Assembly: GCA_029250945.1 (NCBI GenBank)
Contig: JAQXEG010000038.1
Location: 44,087 to 108,086 of the forward strand
DNA length: 64,000 nt
From: Yoonia sp.
Lineage (GTDB): Bacteria; Pseudomonadota; Alphaproteobacteria; Rhodobacterales; Rhodobacteraceae
Direction of reading: 5' to 3'
Both the position numbers and the translations under genes were made by a program. The notes beneath the pieces were generated by a model. That model did no database searches. It saw only the letters and a list, made by a program, of their open reading frames with translations, and was not told the DNA's origin. Below are positions 56,901-64,000 of the stretch, in pieces (position 1 is the stretch's first letter; each line of letters opens with the position of its first letter).

Positions 56901-58478
56901 GTGCGATAGCGGGCGGTATGTCTTGGACAGAACAGCGCTTGGCGTATCATCACCCATCGATGCGATCATTTCCTTGCCGTCCTCGGCCATCGGGGCAAGC
57001 ACGTGCTCCAATTCTTCAACCGAATAGCCAGCAGCCACTTGACGCTGGCGCAGATCAGCACCGTCAAACACGGTCTTTTCCGGCACGTCGCGCATTTGCG
57101 ATGACAGATCGACAACCTTTTCGATCCATTCGCCAAATGGCTGTGCTGCGGCCAGCTGATCCTTTAGCTCTTCGTCGTGGAACAGGCGCCCCTCGACCAT
57201 ATCAACCGCGATCATCTGACCGGGACCAAGCGCGCCTTTTTCAACAACAGTCGCCTCATCAATCGGGACCATCCCGACCTCGGACCCTGCAACCAGCAGA
57301 CCGTCACCCGTCACCACATAACGCAACGGGCGCAGGCCGTTCCGGTCCAAACCACCACAGACCCAGCGGCCATCGGTCATCGCCAATGCGGCCGGCCCAT
57401 CCCACGGTTCCATCACGGCGTTGCAATAGCCGTACATGTCTTGCCAACGCTTCTTCATCTCGACCGCTTGCTGCGACCACGCCTCTGGCACCATCATGGT
57501 TTTCGCCATTGGGGCATCGCGGCCCGCACGCACAAGAACCTCAAAAACAGAGTCTAATGCGGAGGAATCCGATGCACCCGCGGGAATAATCGGCTTAATG
57601 TCATCCGCCTTATCGCCAAACGCCGACGACGCCATGCGGATTTCATGGGACCGCATCCAGTTAACGTTGCCTTTGAGCGTATTGATCTCACCGTTGTGGG
57701 CCAACATGCGGAACGGCTGGGCCAGTGACCACTGCGGGAATGTGTTGGTGGAATAGCGCTGGTGGTAAATCGCGAATGCGGATTCAAAACGGGCGTCCAT
57801 CAGGTCGGGGTAAAATTCCGCGACCTGCTCGGCCAGCATCATACCCTTGTAGATGATCGACCGGCACGACAACGAGCAGAAATAGAAACCAGCAACCATG
57901 GCCGCGGCTTTTTCGATCCGGCGGCGGATGATGTACAATTCACGTTCGAACTTTTCCTCGTCGATGCCTTTTTCGTTGCGGATCAGAATTTGCTCAATCT
58001 CGGGACGGGTCGCGTTTGCCTTGTCGCCCAGAACGGAATTGTCCACGGGTACGTGACGCCAGCCATAGATGTAATGGCCCATGCGCAGCACTTCGGATTC
58101 CACGATCGTACGGCAGCGTTCCTGGGCACCAAAATCCGTGCGCGGCAGAAACACCTGACCTACTGCAATCAGCTTGTCATCAGGTTCATGCCCTGTGCGG
58201 CGAATCTGGTCGTGGAAGAACGGCACAGGAATCTGGACGTGAATACCCGCGCCATCGCCCGTCTTGCCATCTGCATCAACCGCGCCACGGTGCCACACGG
58301 CCTTGAGCGCGTTGATGCCTTTTTCAACGACGCCACGGGACGGGGTGCCATCAATCGCAACCACAAGGCCGACACCACATGAAGCGTGCTCTTCCTCATG
58401 GGCATACAGACCATTTTCGGCCATCCAGTTGCGCTTTGCCTCTTCGGCGGCGACCCAAGTTTCGTCATAGGTTGTCAT
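53955..58478 (-). CDS. gltB: Glutamate synthase (NADPH) large subunit
   Basis: Transfers the amide of glutamine to 2-oxoglutarate; acts with GltD. The 1507-residue protein starts with a propeptide of about 33 residues before the nucleophile Cys34 (HASCGVGL). The 3Fe-4S motif is CIMVRQCQSNTC with the right Cys spacing, followed by PVGVCTQ; the FMN domain has GGTGASPGTSIKYAGLPWEM. I use the ATG at 58478 with a GGGAGAG site. It is the last gene of the gltD...gltB message, next to the GFA gene. Confidence 0.98.
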   Translation of the reverse strand: MTTYDETWVAAEEAKRNWMAENGLYAHEEEHASCGVGLVVAIDGTPSRGVVEKGINALKAVWHRGAVDADGKTGDGAGIHVQIPVPFFHDQIRRTGHEPDDKLIAVGQVFLPRTDFGAQERCRTIVESEVLRMGHYIYGWRHVPVDNSVLGDKANATRPEIEQILIRNEKGIDEEKFERELYIIRRRIEKAAAMVAGFYFCSLSCRSIIYKGMMLAEQVAEFYPDLMDARFESAFAIYHQRYSTNTFPQWSLAQPFRMLAHNGEINTLKGNVNWMRSHEIRMASSAFGDKADDIKPIIPAGASDSSALDSVFEVLVRAGRDAPMAKTMMVPEAWSQQAVEMKKRWQDMYGYCNAVMEPWDGPAALAMTDGRWVCGGLDRNGLRPLRYVVTGDGLLVAGSEVGMVPIDEATVVEKGALGPGQMIAVDMVEGRLFHDEELKDQLAAAQPFGEWIEKVVDLSSQMRDVPEKTVFDGADLRQRQVAAGYSVEELEHVLAPMAEDGKEMIASMGDDTPSAVLSKTYRPLSHFFRQNFSQVTNPPIDSLRESRVMSLKTRFGNLKNVLDQDGSQTEILQLESPFVANAEFDEMMNKFGDGVTVIDCTFAKGAGALQKGLERIRSEAADAVSSGAGHIVLTDQHQSDTRVGMPMILATSAVHSGLTAKGLRTFCSINVRSAECVDPHYFAVLIGCGATTVNAYLAQDSIANRIERGLIEGTLLDAVRRYRDAVNAGLLKIMSKMGISVLSSYRGGLNFEAVGLSRAMCAEYFPGMQSRISGIGTNGIQTKVEEVHARGWTGETDVLPMGGFYKSRRSGEKHAWEAQTMHMLQAACNNASYAMWQQYSKSMQANPPIHLRDLLAIKPMGTAIPIEEVESITAIRKRFVTPGMSLGALSPEAHKTLNVAMNRIGAKSDSGEGGEDPAHFHPEPNGDNPSAKIKQVASGRFGVTAEYLNACEELEIKVAQGAKPGEGGQLPGMKVTDLIARLRHSTKGVTLISPPPHHDIYSIEDLAQLIYDLKQINPRCKVTVKLVASSGVGTIAAGVAKAKADVILVSGHNGGTGASPGTSIKYAGLPWEMGLTEAHQVLAMNNLRERITLRTDGGLRTGRDIVMAAMLGAEEYGIGTAALIAMGCIMVRQCQSNTCPVGVCTQDEALRDKFTGNADKVVNLITFYATEVREILASIGARSLDEVIGRADLLTQVSRGSAHLDDLDLNPLLITVDGANSIVYNRDKDRNAVDNTLDAQIVKDAARFLNDGEKMQLDYAVQNTLRTIGTRISSHIVQNFGMRNDLQSDHLTVKLRGSAGQSLGAFAAPGIKLEVSGDANDYVGKGLSGGTIVVRPPMNSPLIAADNTIIGNTVLYGATDGYLFAAGRAGERFAVRNSGASVVIEGCGTNGCEYMTGGVAVILGSIGANFGAGMTGGMAYIYDPEGGAAPLINMETLVTNPVTVPHWTLQLEELIQRHLEETGSRKAAEILQHWDTEKANFVQICPKEMLVHLPHPLAVEENAIPAE

Positions 58479-58491
58479 GGCAACTCTCCCT

Positions 58492-58896
58492 TTATTTGAC
58501 GCCGAAAAACGCAAGCGTTTCGGCCTCAGTCAATCGCTTGTGATCGCCGGCATAGGCAAAGCCGTCCGGTTTCTGATCAACAAAATATTCAATGTTCAAT
58601 TGGCGGCCTGCAGTGTTGGCGAACAGGCCGGCCGACAGTCCATAGGATCCGTCCGCATTCGTGCGGTAAAACAGCGTAGGCCCGCAGGTGTCGCACCACC
58701 CGCGCATGGCCCAGTCGGAACTGGCAATCGTTTTAACCGGCCCTTGTAGATCAACGTCCTTGGCAGATGCGCGAACGGCAACAAATGCGCTGCCGGTCCA
58801 TCGGCGGCACATGTCGCAATGGCAGGCATGCATGTTATCGCCAAATTGCGCAACGGTCACCGTGACAGCCCCGCACATACAGTGTCCTTTGGTCAT
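58492..58896 (-). CDS. GFA-family (glutathione-dependent formaldehyde-activating-like) protein
   Basis: A 134-residue zinc protein of the GFA/CENP-V type. Cys pairs are CMCGAVTV at the N-terminus, CHCDMCRRWTGSAF and CDTCGPTLFYR. The ATG at 58896 overlaps the previous stop (ATGA) and has a GAGGTGAT site. Formaldehyde activation is not established for most members; here it may be a small thiol or zinc enzyme. It lies inside the glutamate synthase operon. Confidence 0.88.
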   Translation of the reverse strand: MTKGHCMCGAVTVTVAQFGDNMHACHCDMCRRWTGSAFVAVRASAKDVDLQGPVKTIASSDWAMRGWCDTCGPTLFYRTNADGSYGLSAGLFANTAGRQLNIEYFVDQKPDGFAYAGDHKRLTEAETLAFFGVK

Positions 58897-59570
58897 TGGA
58901 TCACCTCGTATGATGACATCATCGCACCGCATCCAAATTTTGGTTTCACAGATGCAAAGCCCGCCTCACCAGGCCGGATGAATTGCACCGGGGTGCCATC
59001 GGTATCGAATTTATCCGTGGGTGTGGTCACTGTGCTTTTGCCAGATAGGAATATCCGAAATTCACGGCTGATAAATTCGCGCCCCTTGGACGACCAAAGA
59101 ACGGAACCGTCACCAGCATATGCGGTAATATCATAAGCCGTTTCTTCCAGGGTGACGCCGTCAACCTTGCGTGAATTGCCGGTCAAACGATCGACACCAA
59201 CATAACGCGTTTGACCCACCTCGGCAGAGTTGGTTTTGAAATCATAGCTGTCAGAACCCGTGGCGATCAGTTCGGAAAAAGAGGCGCGATCAAGCGGATT
59301 AGACCCTAATTCCTCACTATGGCCGCCGATGATATGGGTGCTGTTGATCCACTGTGTTTCTTCGTCAATCGCGCCCAGATAGGTCATCGCGTTTTCATCA
59401 AATGACGCGCGATGTTGTTCACCAGCCGGGTCTGCGGCACAGGTGAAATGGTTATCCACGGTGCAGTCACGTCCCTGCACAGTCAAATACACCTCGCACC
59501 CTGTGGGCGCGTTGAATGTTTGGGCGGCCAATGGGGTGCCCAACACAGCTATGATCGCTGCCAGCTTCAC
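58893..59570 (-). CDS. Secreted four-Cys protein, paralogue A
   Basis: A 225-residue protein with a signal peptide (MKLAAIIAVLGTPLAAQ; GTG start overlapping the previous stop as GTGA). It shares the pattern GCExxLTVQxxxC, then a Cys eight residues on and DPxG, and at the C-terminus PVxFIxPGExGF and KPxxxCG with the next gene, so the two are tandem paralogues. Four Cys are shared, probably two disulfides. No family recognised. Placed between gltD and the GFA gene, in the same operon. Confidence 0.8.
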   Translation of the reverse strand: MKLAAIIAVLGTPLAAQTFNAPTGCEVYLTVQGRDCTVDNHFTCAADPAGEQHRASFDENAMTYLGAIDEETQWINSTHIIGGHSEELGSNPLDRASFSELIATGSDSYDFKTNSAEVGQTRYVGVDRLTGNSRKVDGVTLEETAYDITAYAGDGSVLWSSKGREFISREFRIFLSGKSTVTTPTDKFDTDGTPVQFIRPGEAGFASVKPKFGCGAMMSSYEVIQ

Positions 59571-60232
59571 CCGCCAAACCGCGATTCAATGACGCCGCAT
59601 TCATAGATCGGCTTTTGCGCAAAGAACCCATTTTCGCCCGGGTAGATGAATTCAACAGGGGACAGATTAAGCGCGTTTTCGGACGTATCACCGGACCAGT
59701 TTTCACCGAAAAAGAACATGCGGTGTTTGGCGCTGATATACTGTCGGCCTGATCCTTCTTCGATCAGCTCGCCATCAATTGTCAGGGTCTTGCCTTCGAA
59801 TTCGGTCTGTAAAAGCGGCTCGCCGTCGATCACAACCTCAAGGCCGGTCAACGCGTCATAGCCAACGTTGCGTTCTGCGCCCTCGTCCTTGTTGATTACG
59901 AATTCCCATGTGTCAATGCCATTTTCCAGCAGATCAGTCACAGATGCCGGATCGGGTGCGGGGATTTCCAGCGTTTCGGTGCCTGGCGGTTTGAAGGATT
60001 CCAACCACTGAAATTCGCGGTCGACATGCTGCACCGAAAATACGCCCGCCTCGCCAATCAAGGCGATCCATTTGTCGCCCTCTGGATCGACCTCACACTG
60101 CCACACGTTGATCATCAGGCAACCGTGATGCTGCACGGTTAGCACCCCCTCGCACCCTTCAGGGGTCGAAAATGACTGCGCCGCGGCAACAGCTGGCAAT
60201 GCACAAAGCATGAGTGGGAGGAGTGCGCGCAT
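59567..60232 (-). CDS. Secreted four-Cys protein, paralogue B
   Basis: A 221-residue protein with a signal peptide (MRALLPLMLCALPAVAAAQ). The shared patterns are GCEGVLTVQHHGC, DPEGD, PVEFIYPGENGF and KPIYECG; length and order match paralogue A. The ATG at 60232 lies four bases after the gltD stop; a TTG at 60250 would overlap it. The middle part contains RQYISAKHRMFFFG, parallel to REFISREFRIFLSG in A. Function unknown; periplasmic or extracellular location is inferred from the signal peptide. Confidence 0.8.
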   Translation of the reverse strand: MRALLPLMLCALPAVAAAQSFSTPEGCEGVLTVQHHGCLMINVWQCEVDPEGDKWIALIGEAGVFSVQHVDREFQWLESFKPPGTETLEIPAPDPASVTDLLENGIDTWEFVINKDEGAERNVGYDALTGLEVVIDGEPLLQTEFEGKTLTIDGELIEEGSGRQYISAKHRMFFFGENWSGDTSENALNLSPVEFIYPGENGFFAQKPIYECGVIESRFGG

Positions 60233-60236
60233 CCGC

Positions 60237-61670
60237 TTATTCCGCCGCAACGGTTACGGATTGGTTCAGGTAGCCAAGGATCGCTTCGGCCGCGTCGCGT
60301 CCATCTTTAATCGCCCAAACGACCAGTGACGCACCGCGCACGATATCACCGGCGGCATAGACGCCTTCTAGGCTGGTTTCACCTGATGTGAACGCGGCCT
60401 TGATCGTACCCCAGCGTGTGACCTCAAGGCCTTCGACACCCCAAAGTGCTGGCAATTCCTCTGGTTCAAAACCAAGTGCCTTGATCACGATATCCGCCTC
60501 TTCGACGTAGTCGGCGCCTTCGATCAGTTCGGGCACCTGACGGCCCGTCGCATCTGGCGCGCCAAGGCGCATTTTCTGAACATTAACACCTGTCACTGCG
60601 TCGCCTTCAAACCCGGCGGGCGCAGATAGCCAGACAAACTCAACGCCTTCTTCTTCGGCATTCTGCACCTCGCGCTGAGACCCCGGCATATTGGCGCGGT
60701 CACGACGGTAAAGACACTTCACGCTTTCGGCGCCCTGACGGATCGCGGTGCGGACACAGTCCATGGCGGTATCGCCACCACCGATCACAACAACCCGCTT
60801 GCCTGCGGCGTTCAATTCACCGCTTTCGAATTCTTCGACGACATCACCGAATGATTTGCGGTTGCTTGCTGTCAGGTAGTCAATCGCGCGCACGATCCCA
60901 TCCGCGTCGTTGCCAGCGAGGTCCAGATCACGCGTCTTATACACGCCTGTCGCGATCAAAACCGCGTCGTGTTTTCCGCGAATGGCGTCAAACGAAAGAT
61001 CCTCACCCACGTTACAGTTCAGCACGAATTCAACGCCTCCATCTTCAAGCTGCGCCGTGCGCTGCATGACGATCTCTTTCTCAAGCTTAAAGCCGGGGAT
61101 GCCGTAGGTCAGCAAACCGCCCCCGCGATCATAGCGGTCATAAACGGTTACCTGCACACCCTGACAGCGCAGCATGTCAGCGGCGGCCAATCCACCGGGG
61201 CCAGCGCCAATGATACCCACGCTGTCGCCGCGTTCCACATGTGGACGGATGGCAGGCACCCAGCCTTCGGCAAATGCGGTGTCGGTGATGTATTTTTCCA
61301 CCGACCCGATGGTGACCGTGCCATGACCAGATTGTTCGATCACACAGTTACCTTCGCAAAGGCGGTCCTGCGGGCAGATACGGCCGCAAATCTCGGGGAA
61401 GGTGTTGGTCGCTTGGCTGACTTCATACGCCTCTTGCAGGCGGCCTTCGGCGGTCAGGCGCAACCAGTCGGGGATGTTGTTGTGCAGCGGGCAATGCGAC
61501 TGGCAATACGGCACACCACATTGGCTGCAACGGCTGGCCTGTTCCTCAGCCTTGTCGGACGCATATTGCGCGTAAATTTCGTCAAAATCTTTGTTGCGCA
61601 GGTTCGGCACACGCTTTTCCGGCATGTCCCGGTCGACTTGGGTGAACTTTAACATCTTCTGACCAGTCAT
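60237..61670 (-). CDS. gltD: Glutamate synthase (NADPH) small subunit
   Basis: Supplies electrons from NADPH to GltB through FAD and iron-sulfur centres. The 477-residue protein has the N-terminal Cys block CSQCGVPYCQSHCPLHN and CGRICPQDRLCEGNC, the FAD motif GIIGAGPGGLAAADML, and the NADPH motif VVVIGGGDTAMDCVRTA. The ATG at 61670 follows GAGG. It heads a five-gene unit, gltD, paralogue B, paralogue A, GFA, gltB. Confidence 0.97.
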   Translation of the reverse strand: MTGQKMLKFTQVDRDMPEKRVPNLRNKDFDEIYAQYASDKAEEQASRCSQCGVPYCQSHCPLHNNIPDWLRLTAEGRLQEAYEVSQATNTFPEICGRICPQDRLCEGNCVIEQSGHGTVTIGSVEKYITDTAFAEGWVPAIRPHVERGDSVGIIGAGPGGLAAADMLRCQGVQVTVYDRYDRGGGLLTYGIPGFKLEKEIVMQRTAQLEDGGVEFVLNCNVGEDLSFDAIRGKHDAVLIATGVYKTRDLDLAGNDADGIVRAIDYLTASNRKSFGDVVEEFESGELNAAGKRVVVIGGGDTAMDCVRTAIRQGAESVKCLYRRDRANMPGSQREVQNAEEEGVEFVWLSAPAGFEGDAVTGVNVQKMRLGAPDATGRQVPELIEGADYVEEADIVIKALGFEPEELPALWGVEGLEVTRWGTIKAAFTSGETSLEGVYAAGDIVRGASLVVWAIKDGRDAAEAILGYLNQSVTVAAE

Positions 61671-61746
61671 CGACCCGTCCTCGCTTTGCAATCTTGATTG
61701 AGGCTTGCCTTCTAAAGCGACGGACACCGAATGAAAAGGCATACAT

Positions 61747-61817
61747 GCTGACCTATTTATCGCAATTCTACAGATAGCGACAATTTGGCAGACGAATTTT
61801 GGTATTTTTAGGTCAGC
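61747..61817. promoter_or_regulatory. Distant inverted repeat upstream of gltD
   Basis: GCTGACCTA (61747-61755) and TAGGTCAGC (61809-61817) are perfect complements 53 bases apart. They flank the AT-rich stretch where the gltD promoter should lie, 77 bases or more before its ATG. Two half-sites bound by a looping regulator is one reading; chance is another. Confidence 0.4.
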
Positions 61818-61834
61818 TAAAGTTACCTATCTAA

Positions 61835-62635
61835 TCAAAATCCCAATGAAAGCGCGACAATGGACACGCCACCCATAACGATTCGCCACCAGCCAAAAAG
61901 CGCATAACCATGTGCGCTGACATAGCTAAGCACCCAACGCACAACAATCAGCGCGGTACTAAAGGCCGCAATCAAACCGACGGCAATGTCCGACAGCGCG
62001 GAAAAATCTAACACATCTCGATTCTTTAATAGGTCATAGCCAAAGACACCGAACATCATCGGGATCGACAGAAAGAACGAAAATTCCGCCGCCGCCCGCT
62101 TGCTTACACCCAACAGAAGCGCACCGACAATCGTGGATCCCGACCGCGACGTGCCTGGGATCAGGGACAGACATTGAAACAGCCCAATGCCCAGTGCGGC
62201 TTTCAGCGGCAAACGCATCGGATCACCGTGTTCTTCGGACAGGTTCAACCGATCCACGAACAGCAGGATGATGCCCCCCAACACCAACATCACGGCGATC
62301 AACATAGGTGTCTCGAACAGCACAGTTTTGATCAGGTCGTGCATCAACACGCCCAGCAGCACAGCGGGAATTGCTGCGATCACAATCGACCCGATGAACC
62401 GACGCGACGCAGGATCGGACCCCGCCGTCGCAACCGCCCCCCAAAGCCGCTGAAAATACAGCACCACCAGCGCCAGCACTGCACCAATCTGGATCACAAC
62501 CTCAAACGTGTTGCCCACACTATCAAACCCAAGGAAATGCCCGACCAACAGCAAATGGCCAGTTGATGATACGGGAATAAACTCCGTCAGCCCCTCTAGG
62601 ATACCCAGAAGACCGGCAATAATTGTATTTTCCAT
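61835..62635 (-). CDS. uppP: Undecaprenyl-diphosphatase
   Basis: Recycles the lipid carrier for cell wall synthesis by removing a phosphate from undecaprenyl diphosphate. The 266-residue membrane protein has EGLTEFIPVSSTGHLLL (motif 1) and LIPGTSRSGSTIVGAL (motif 2), the two conserved blocks of UppP/BacA, and about eight helices. It follows the NDUFA9-like gene on the same strand after three bases. Confidence 0.97.
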   Translation of the reverse strand: MENTIIAGLLGILEGLTEFIPVSSTGHLLLVGHFLGFDSVGNTFEVVIQIGAVLALVVLYFQRLWGAVATAGSDPASRRFIGSIVIAAIPAVLLGVLMHDLIKTVLFETPMLIAVMLVLGGIILLFVDRLNLSEEHGDPMRLPLKAALGIGLFQCLSLIPGTSRSGSTIVGALLLGVSKRAAAEFSFFLSIPMMFGVFGYDLLKNRDVLDFSALSDIAVGLIAAFSTALIVVRWVLSYVSAHGYALFGWWRIVMGGVSIVALSLGF

Positions 62636-62638
62636 GAT

Positions 62639-63619
62639 TTAAGAGTTCCGCAAGTTCTTAGCGGATTCCTTGATCGCGTCGTATTGCCCGGACGGACGGA
62701 ACCGCCAGAGGTAATCTGGCAGCACGGCCTCCATCGCGGTGGGACGGATGCCCAAATCATCAAGACCCCTGGCGTCTTCGGCCACGACATTATCACCCTG
62801 AAGGTTCGCAATCTGATCCTTCGTGATTGGCGCCTTGATAATGCCAAGCGACAGGACAGAGGCGACGCGAAAACCGAACGCCATAATGCGCGCAACAAAG
62901 AACGGGATGTTTAGCACAAGACGGCGGCGGCGCACGACCTTTAACATCGTTTCCATCAACCCGCGGAACGATGACACGTCAGGCCCGCCCAATTCGTAGA
63001 TACCTTGCGCGTGTCCCTCAACACCCATGACGGCAGCAGCGGCCACATCATCAACATAGACAGGCTGGAACATAGTATCGGCACCAACAACCGGCAGGAC
63101 CGGACCCATCCGGCTCATCCCGGCGAACCGGTTAAAGAACTCGTCTTCTTGCCCAAAAATAATCGACGGACGCAGGATTATGGCATTGGGCATATGGGCC
63201 AATACGCCCGCCTCGCCCGCTGCTTTAGTCTTGGCGTAATCGCTGGCGGCATTTTTATCTGCACCGATCGCGGACACATGCACCATACGGTCAACACCCG
63301 CAGCGGCAGCCAAACGTGCGATCCGCGCGGCACCTTCGGCCTGCACAGCCTCAAACGTATTGCGGCCCTGCTCCGCCAGAACGCCAACGCAATTCACAAC
63401 GGCATCCGCGCCAATCAACACCGCAGCCACAGACGCATCGTCGCGAATATTGCAAAACACAGGTTCAACCTGCCCCACAACACCGTAAGGCTTCACAAAA
63501 AGCGCCTCATTGGGGTTGCGCACAGCAACGCGGATGCGCCAGCCTTCATTGGCCAAACGGCGGGCGATATACCGACCAACAAAACCGGAACCACCGAAAA
63601 TCGTGACGAGCTTGGACAT
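62639..63619 (-). CDS. Complex I NDUFA9-subunit-like NAD(P)-binding protein
   Basis: A 326-residue atypical SDR. The dinucleotide motif is IFGGSGFVGRYIARRLA at the N-terminus, then VVNCVGVLAEQGRNTFEAVQ and YAKTKAAGEAGVLAH (the YxxxK pair). Members are related to the NDUFA9 subunit of respiratory complex I and often lie next to cell wall or cofactor genes in alphaproteobacteria. uppP follows immediately. Substrate unknown. Confidence 0.87.
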   Translation of the reverse strand: MSKLVTIFGGSGFVGRYIARRLANEGWRIRVAVRNPNEALFVKPYGVVGQVEPVFCNIRDDASVAAVLIGADAVVNCVGVLAEQGRNTFEAVQAEGAARIARLAAAAGVDRMVHVSAIGADKNAASDYAKTKAAGEAGVLAHMPNAIILRPSIIFGQEDEFFNRFAGMSRMGPVLPVVGADTMFQPVYVDDVAAAAVMGVEGHAQGIYELGGPDVSSFRGLMETMLKVVRRRRLVLNIPFFVARIMAFGFRVASVLSLGIIKAPITKDQIANLQGDNVVAEDARGLDDLGIRPTAMEAVLPDYLWRFRPSGQYDAIKESAKNLRNS

Positions 63620-63702
63620 ATGACTGGGCCTCTTTGCAAAGTTGGCACAGGTTTACCCGCCCTGACGCCTACAAACAAGGCGCAACATCCCCTTCCAGTT
63701 AC

Positions 63703-63730
63703 CCAAAATACCTCCGCCGGAGGCTCCTGC
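63703..63730 (-). repeat. Copy of the GCCGGAGG/TATTTT element
   Basis: Leftward, CCTCCGGCGGAGG is followed by TATTTTGGG. The palindrome CCTCCG/CGGAGG is perfect around one base. It lies between the NDUFA9-like gene and the tRNA, with no gene ending into it from the right inside the window. Confidence 0.5.
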
Positions 63731-63810
63731 ACCAGCAACTTGCAAATTCGCCTGCGAATCGCGTTGACAGGGCAGCATACCGGCCTTAAACGACCCACAC
63801 GTAATCTGTT

Positions 63811-63897
63811 GCCCAGATGGCGGAATTGGTAGACGCGCCAGCTTCAGGTGCTGGTGTCTGTATGGACGTGGAGGTTCGAGTCCTCTTCTGGGCACCA
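63811..63897 (+). tRNA. tRNA-Leu (anticodon CAG), CCA encoded
   Basis: An 87-base class II tRNA. The acceptor stem GCCCAGA pairs with TCTGGGC; the anticodon arm is CCAGC-TTCAGGT-GCTGG with CAG at 63845-63847; a variable arm and the T-loop GTTCGAGTC follow, and CCA is present in the DNA (63895-63897). It reads CUG leucine codons. Such tRNA-Leu genes are frequent integration sites for mobile elements. Confidence 0.97.
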
Positions 63898-63953
63898 AAA
63901 TACCCCCTATATCCCCAAGAAATCGTTGACAATAACTGCTTCCGGCGGAACGT

Positions 63954-63989
63954 GGGACCACTATCGGGACCGCTTTTAGGACCACTTCG
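63954..63989 (+). repeat. Three 12-base direct repeats at the window edge
   Basis: GGGACCACTATC, GGGACCGCTTTT and AGGACCACTTCG follow one another without a gap, 57 bases past the tRNA. In one frame they encode a GPLx repeat (VGPLSGPLLGPL) that is open to the edge. Too little sequence remains to tell coding from non-coding. Confidence 0.5.
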
Positions 63990-64000
63990 TCGAGAAGCGC

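Noticed and set aside
63653..63985. Leftward frame of about 110 codons across the tRNA
   Set aside because: It contains the translated antisense of tRNA-Leu (RRGLEPPRPYRHQ...), a well-known false protein.

Overview
The window looks like chromosomal DNA of an alphaproteobacterium of the Rhodobacteraceae, most likely a marine Roseobacter-group member (Octadecabacter/Loktanella-like; the species cannot be fixed from sequence alone). The case rests on moderately high GC, the order rpsT-dnaA-dnaN-recF-gyrB, a petP/petR regulator pair, an FAD-oxidoreductase/SelD fusion, an FzlA-type division protein, a Hint-domain protein, a bacterial voltage-gated sodium channel, and recurrent short intergenic elements of a kind I associate with this family. 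The gene layout is dense: many stops and starts overlap by 1-14 bases.

Layout. 1-3 kb: selenium use (mnmH cut by the window edge; selD fusion). 3-8 kb: an AttEFGH-like ABC exporter cassette with a secreted lipocalin-like protein. 8-15 kb: thiolase, yaaA-pncA, Hsp70-like, tRNA hydroxylase TrhO, an AbrB-type membrane protein and a zinc-type dehydrogenase. 15-23.3 kb: the replication block gyrB, lysE-type exporter, GNAT, recF, dnaN, dnaA, rpsT. 23.4-27.5 kb: enoyl-CoA hydratase, mutM, ubiE-ubiB. 27.5-38 kb: an orphan flgD remnant, a ThuA/ThuB-like pair, a ynjFBCD-like ABC operon, a hydantoinase-A protein, a RutR-like regulator and a galactose-dehydrogenase-like protein. 38-42 kb: class II aldolase, methyltransferase, SDR, membrane protein, NaV channel, DUF2805-like protein. 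42-46.3 kb: the isoprenoid operon hdac-xseB-ispA-dxs. 46.3-50 kb: petP-petR, ilvE and a broken NYN-domain gene. 50-54 kb: queG, a 49-residue exported peptide, an EamA transporter, fzlA, mtgA and the Hint protein. 54-61.7 kb: a glutamate synthase operon in which gltD and gltB are separated by two paralogous secreted proteins and a GFA-family protein. 61.8-64 kb: uppP, an NDUFA9-like protein and tRNA-Leu(CAG).

Most of the window is housekeeping. The parts that stand out are the tandem secreted paralogues inside the glt operon, the hairpin that encloses the ribosome site and start codon of the ynjC-like permease, the flgD and NYN gene wrecks, two small genes with good translation signals (7844-8011 and 50014-50163), and several inverted repeats in divergent promoter regions. 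I see no CRISPR array, insertion sequence, rRNA or prophage gene, and no complete defence system.
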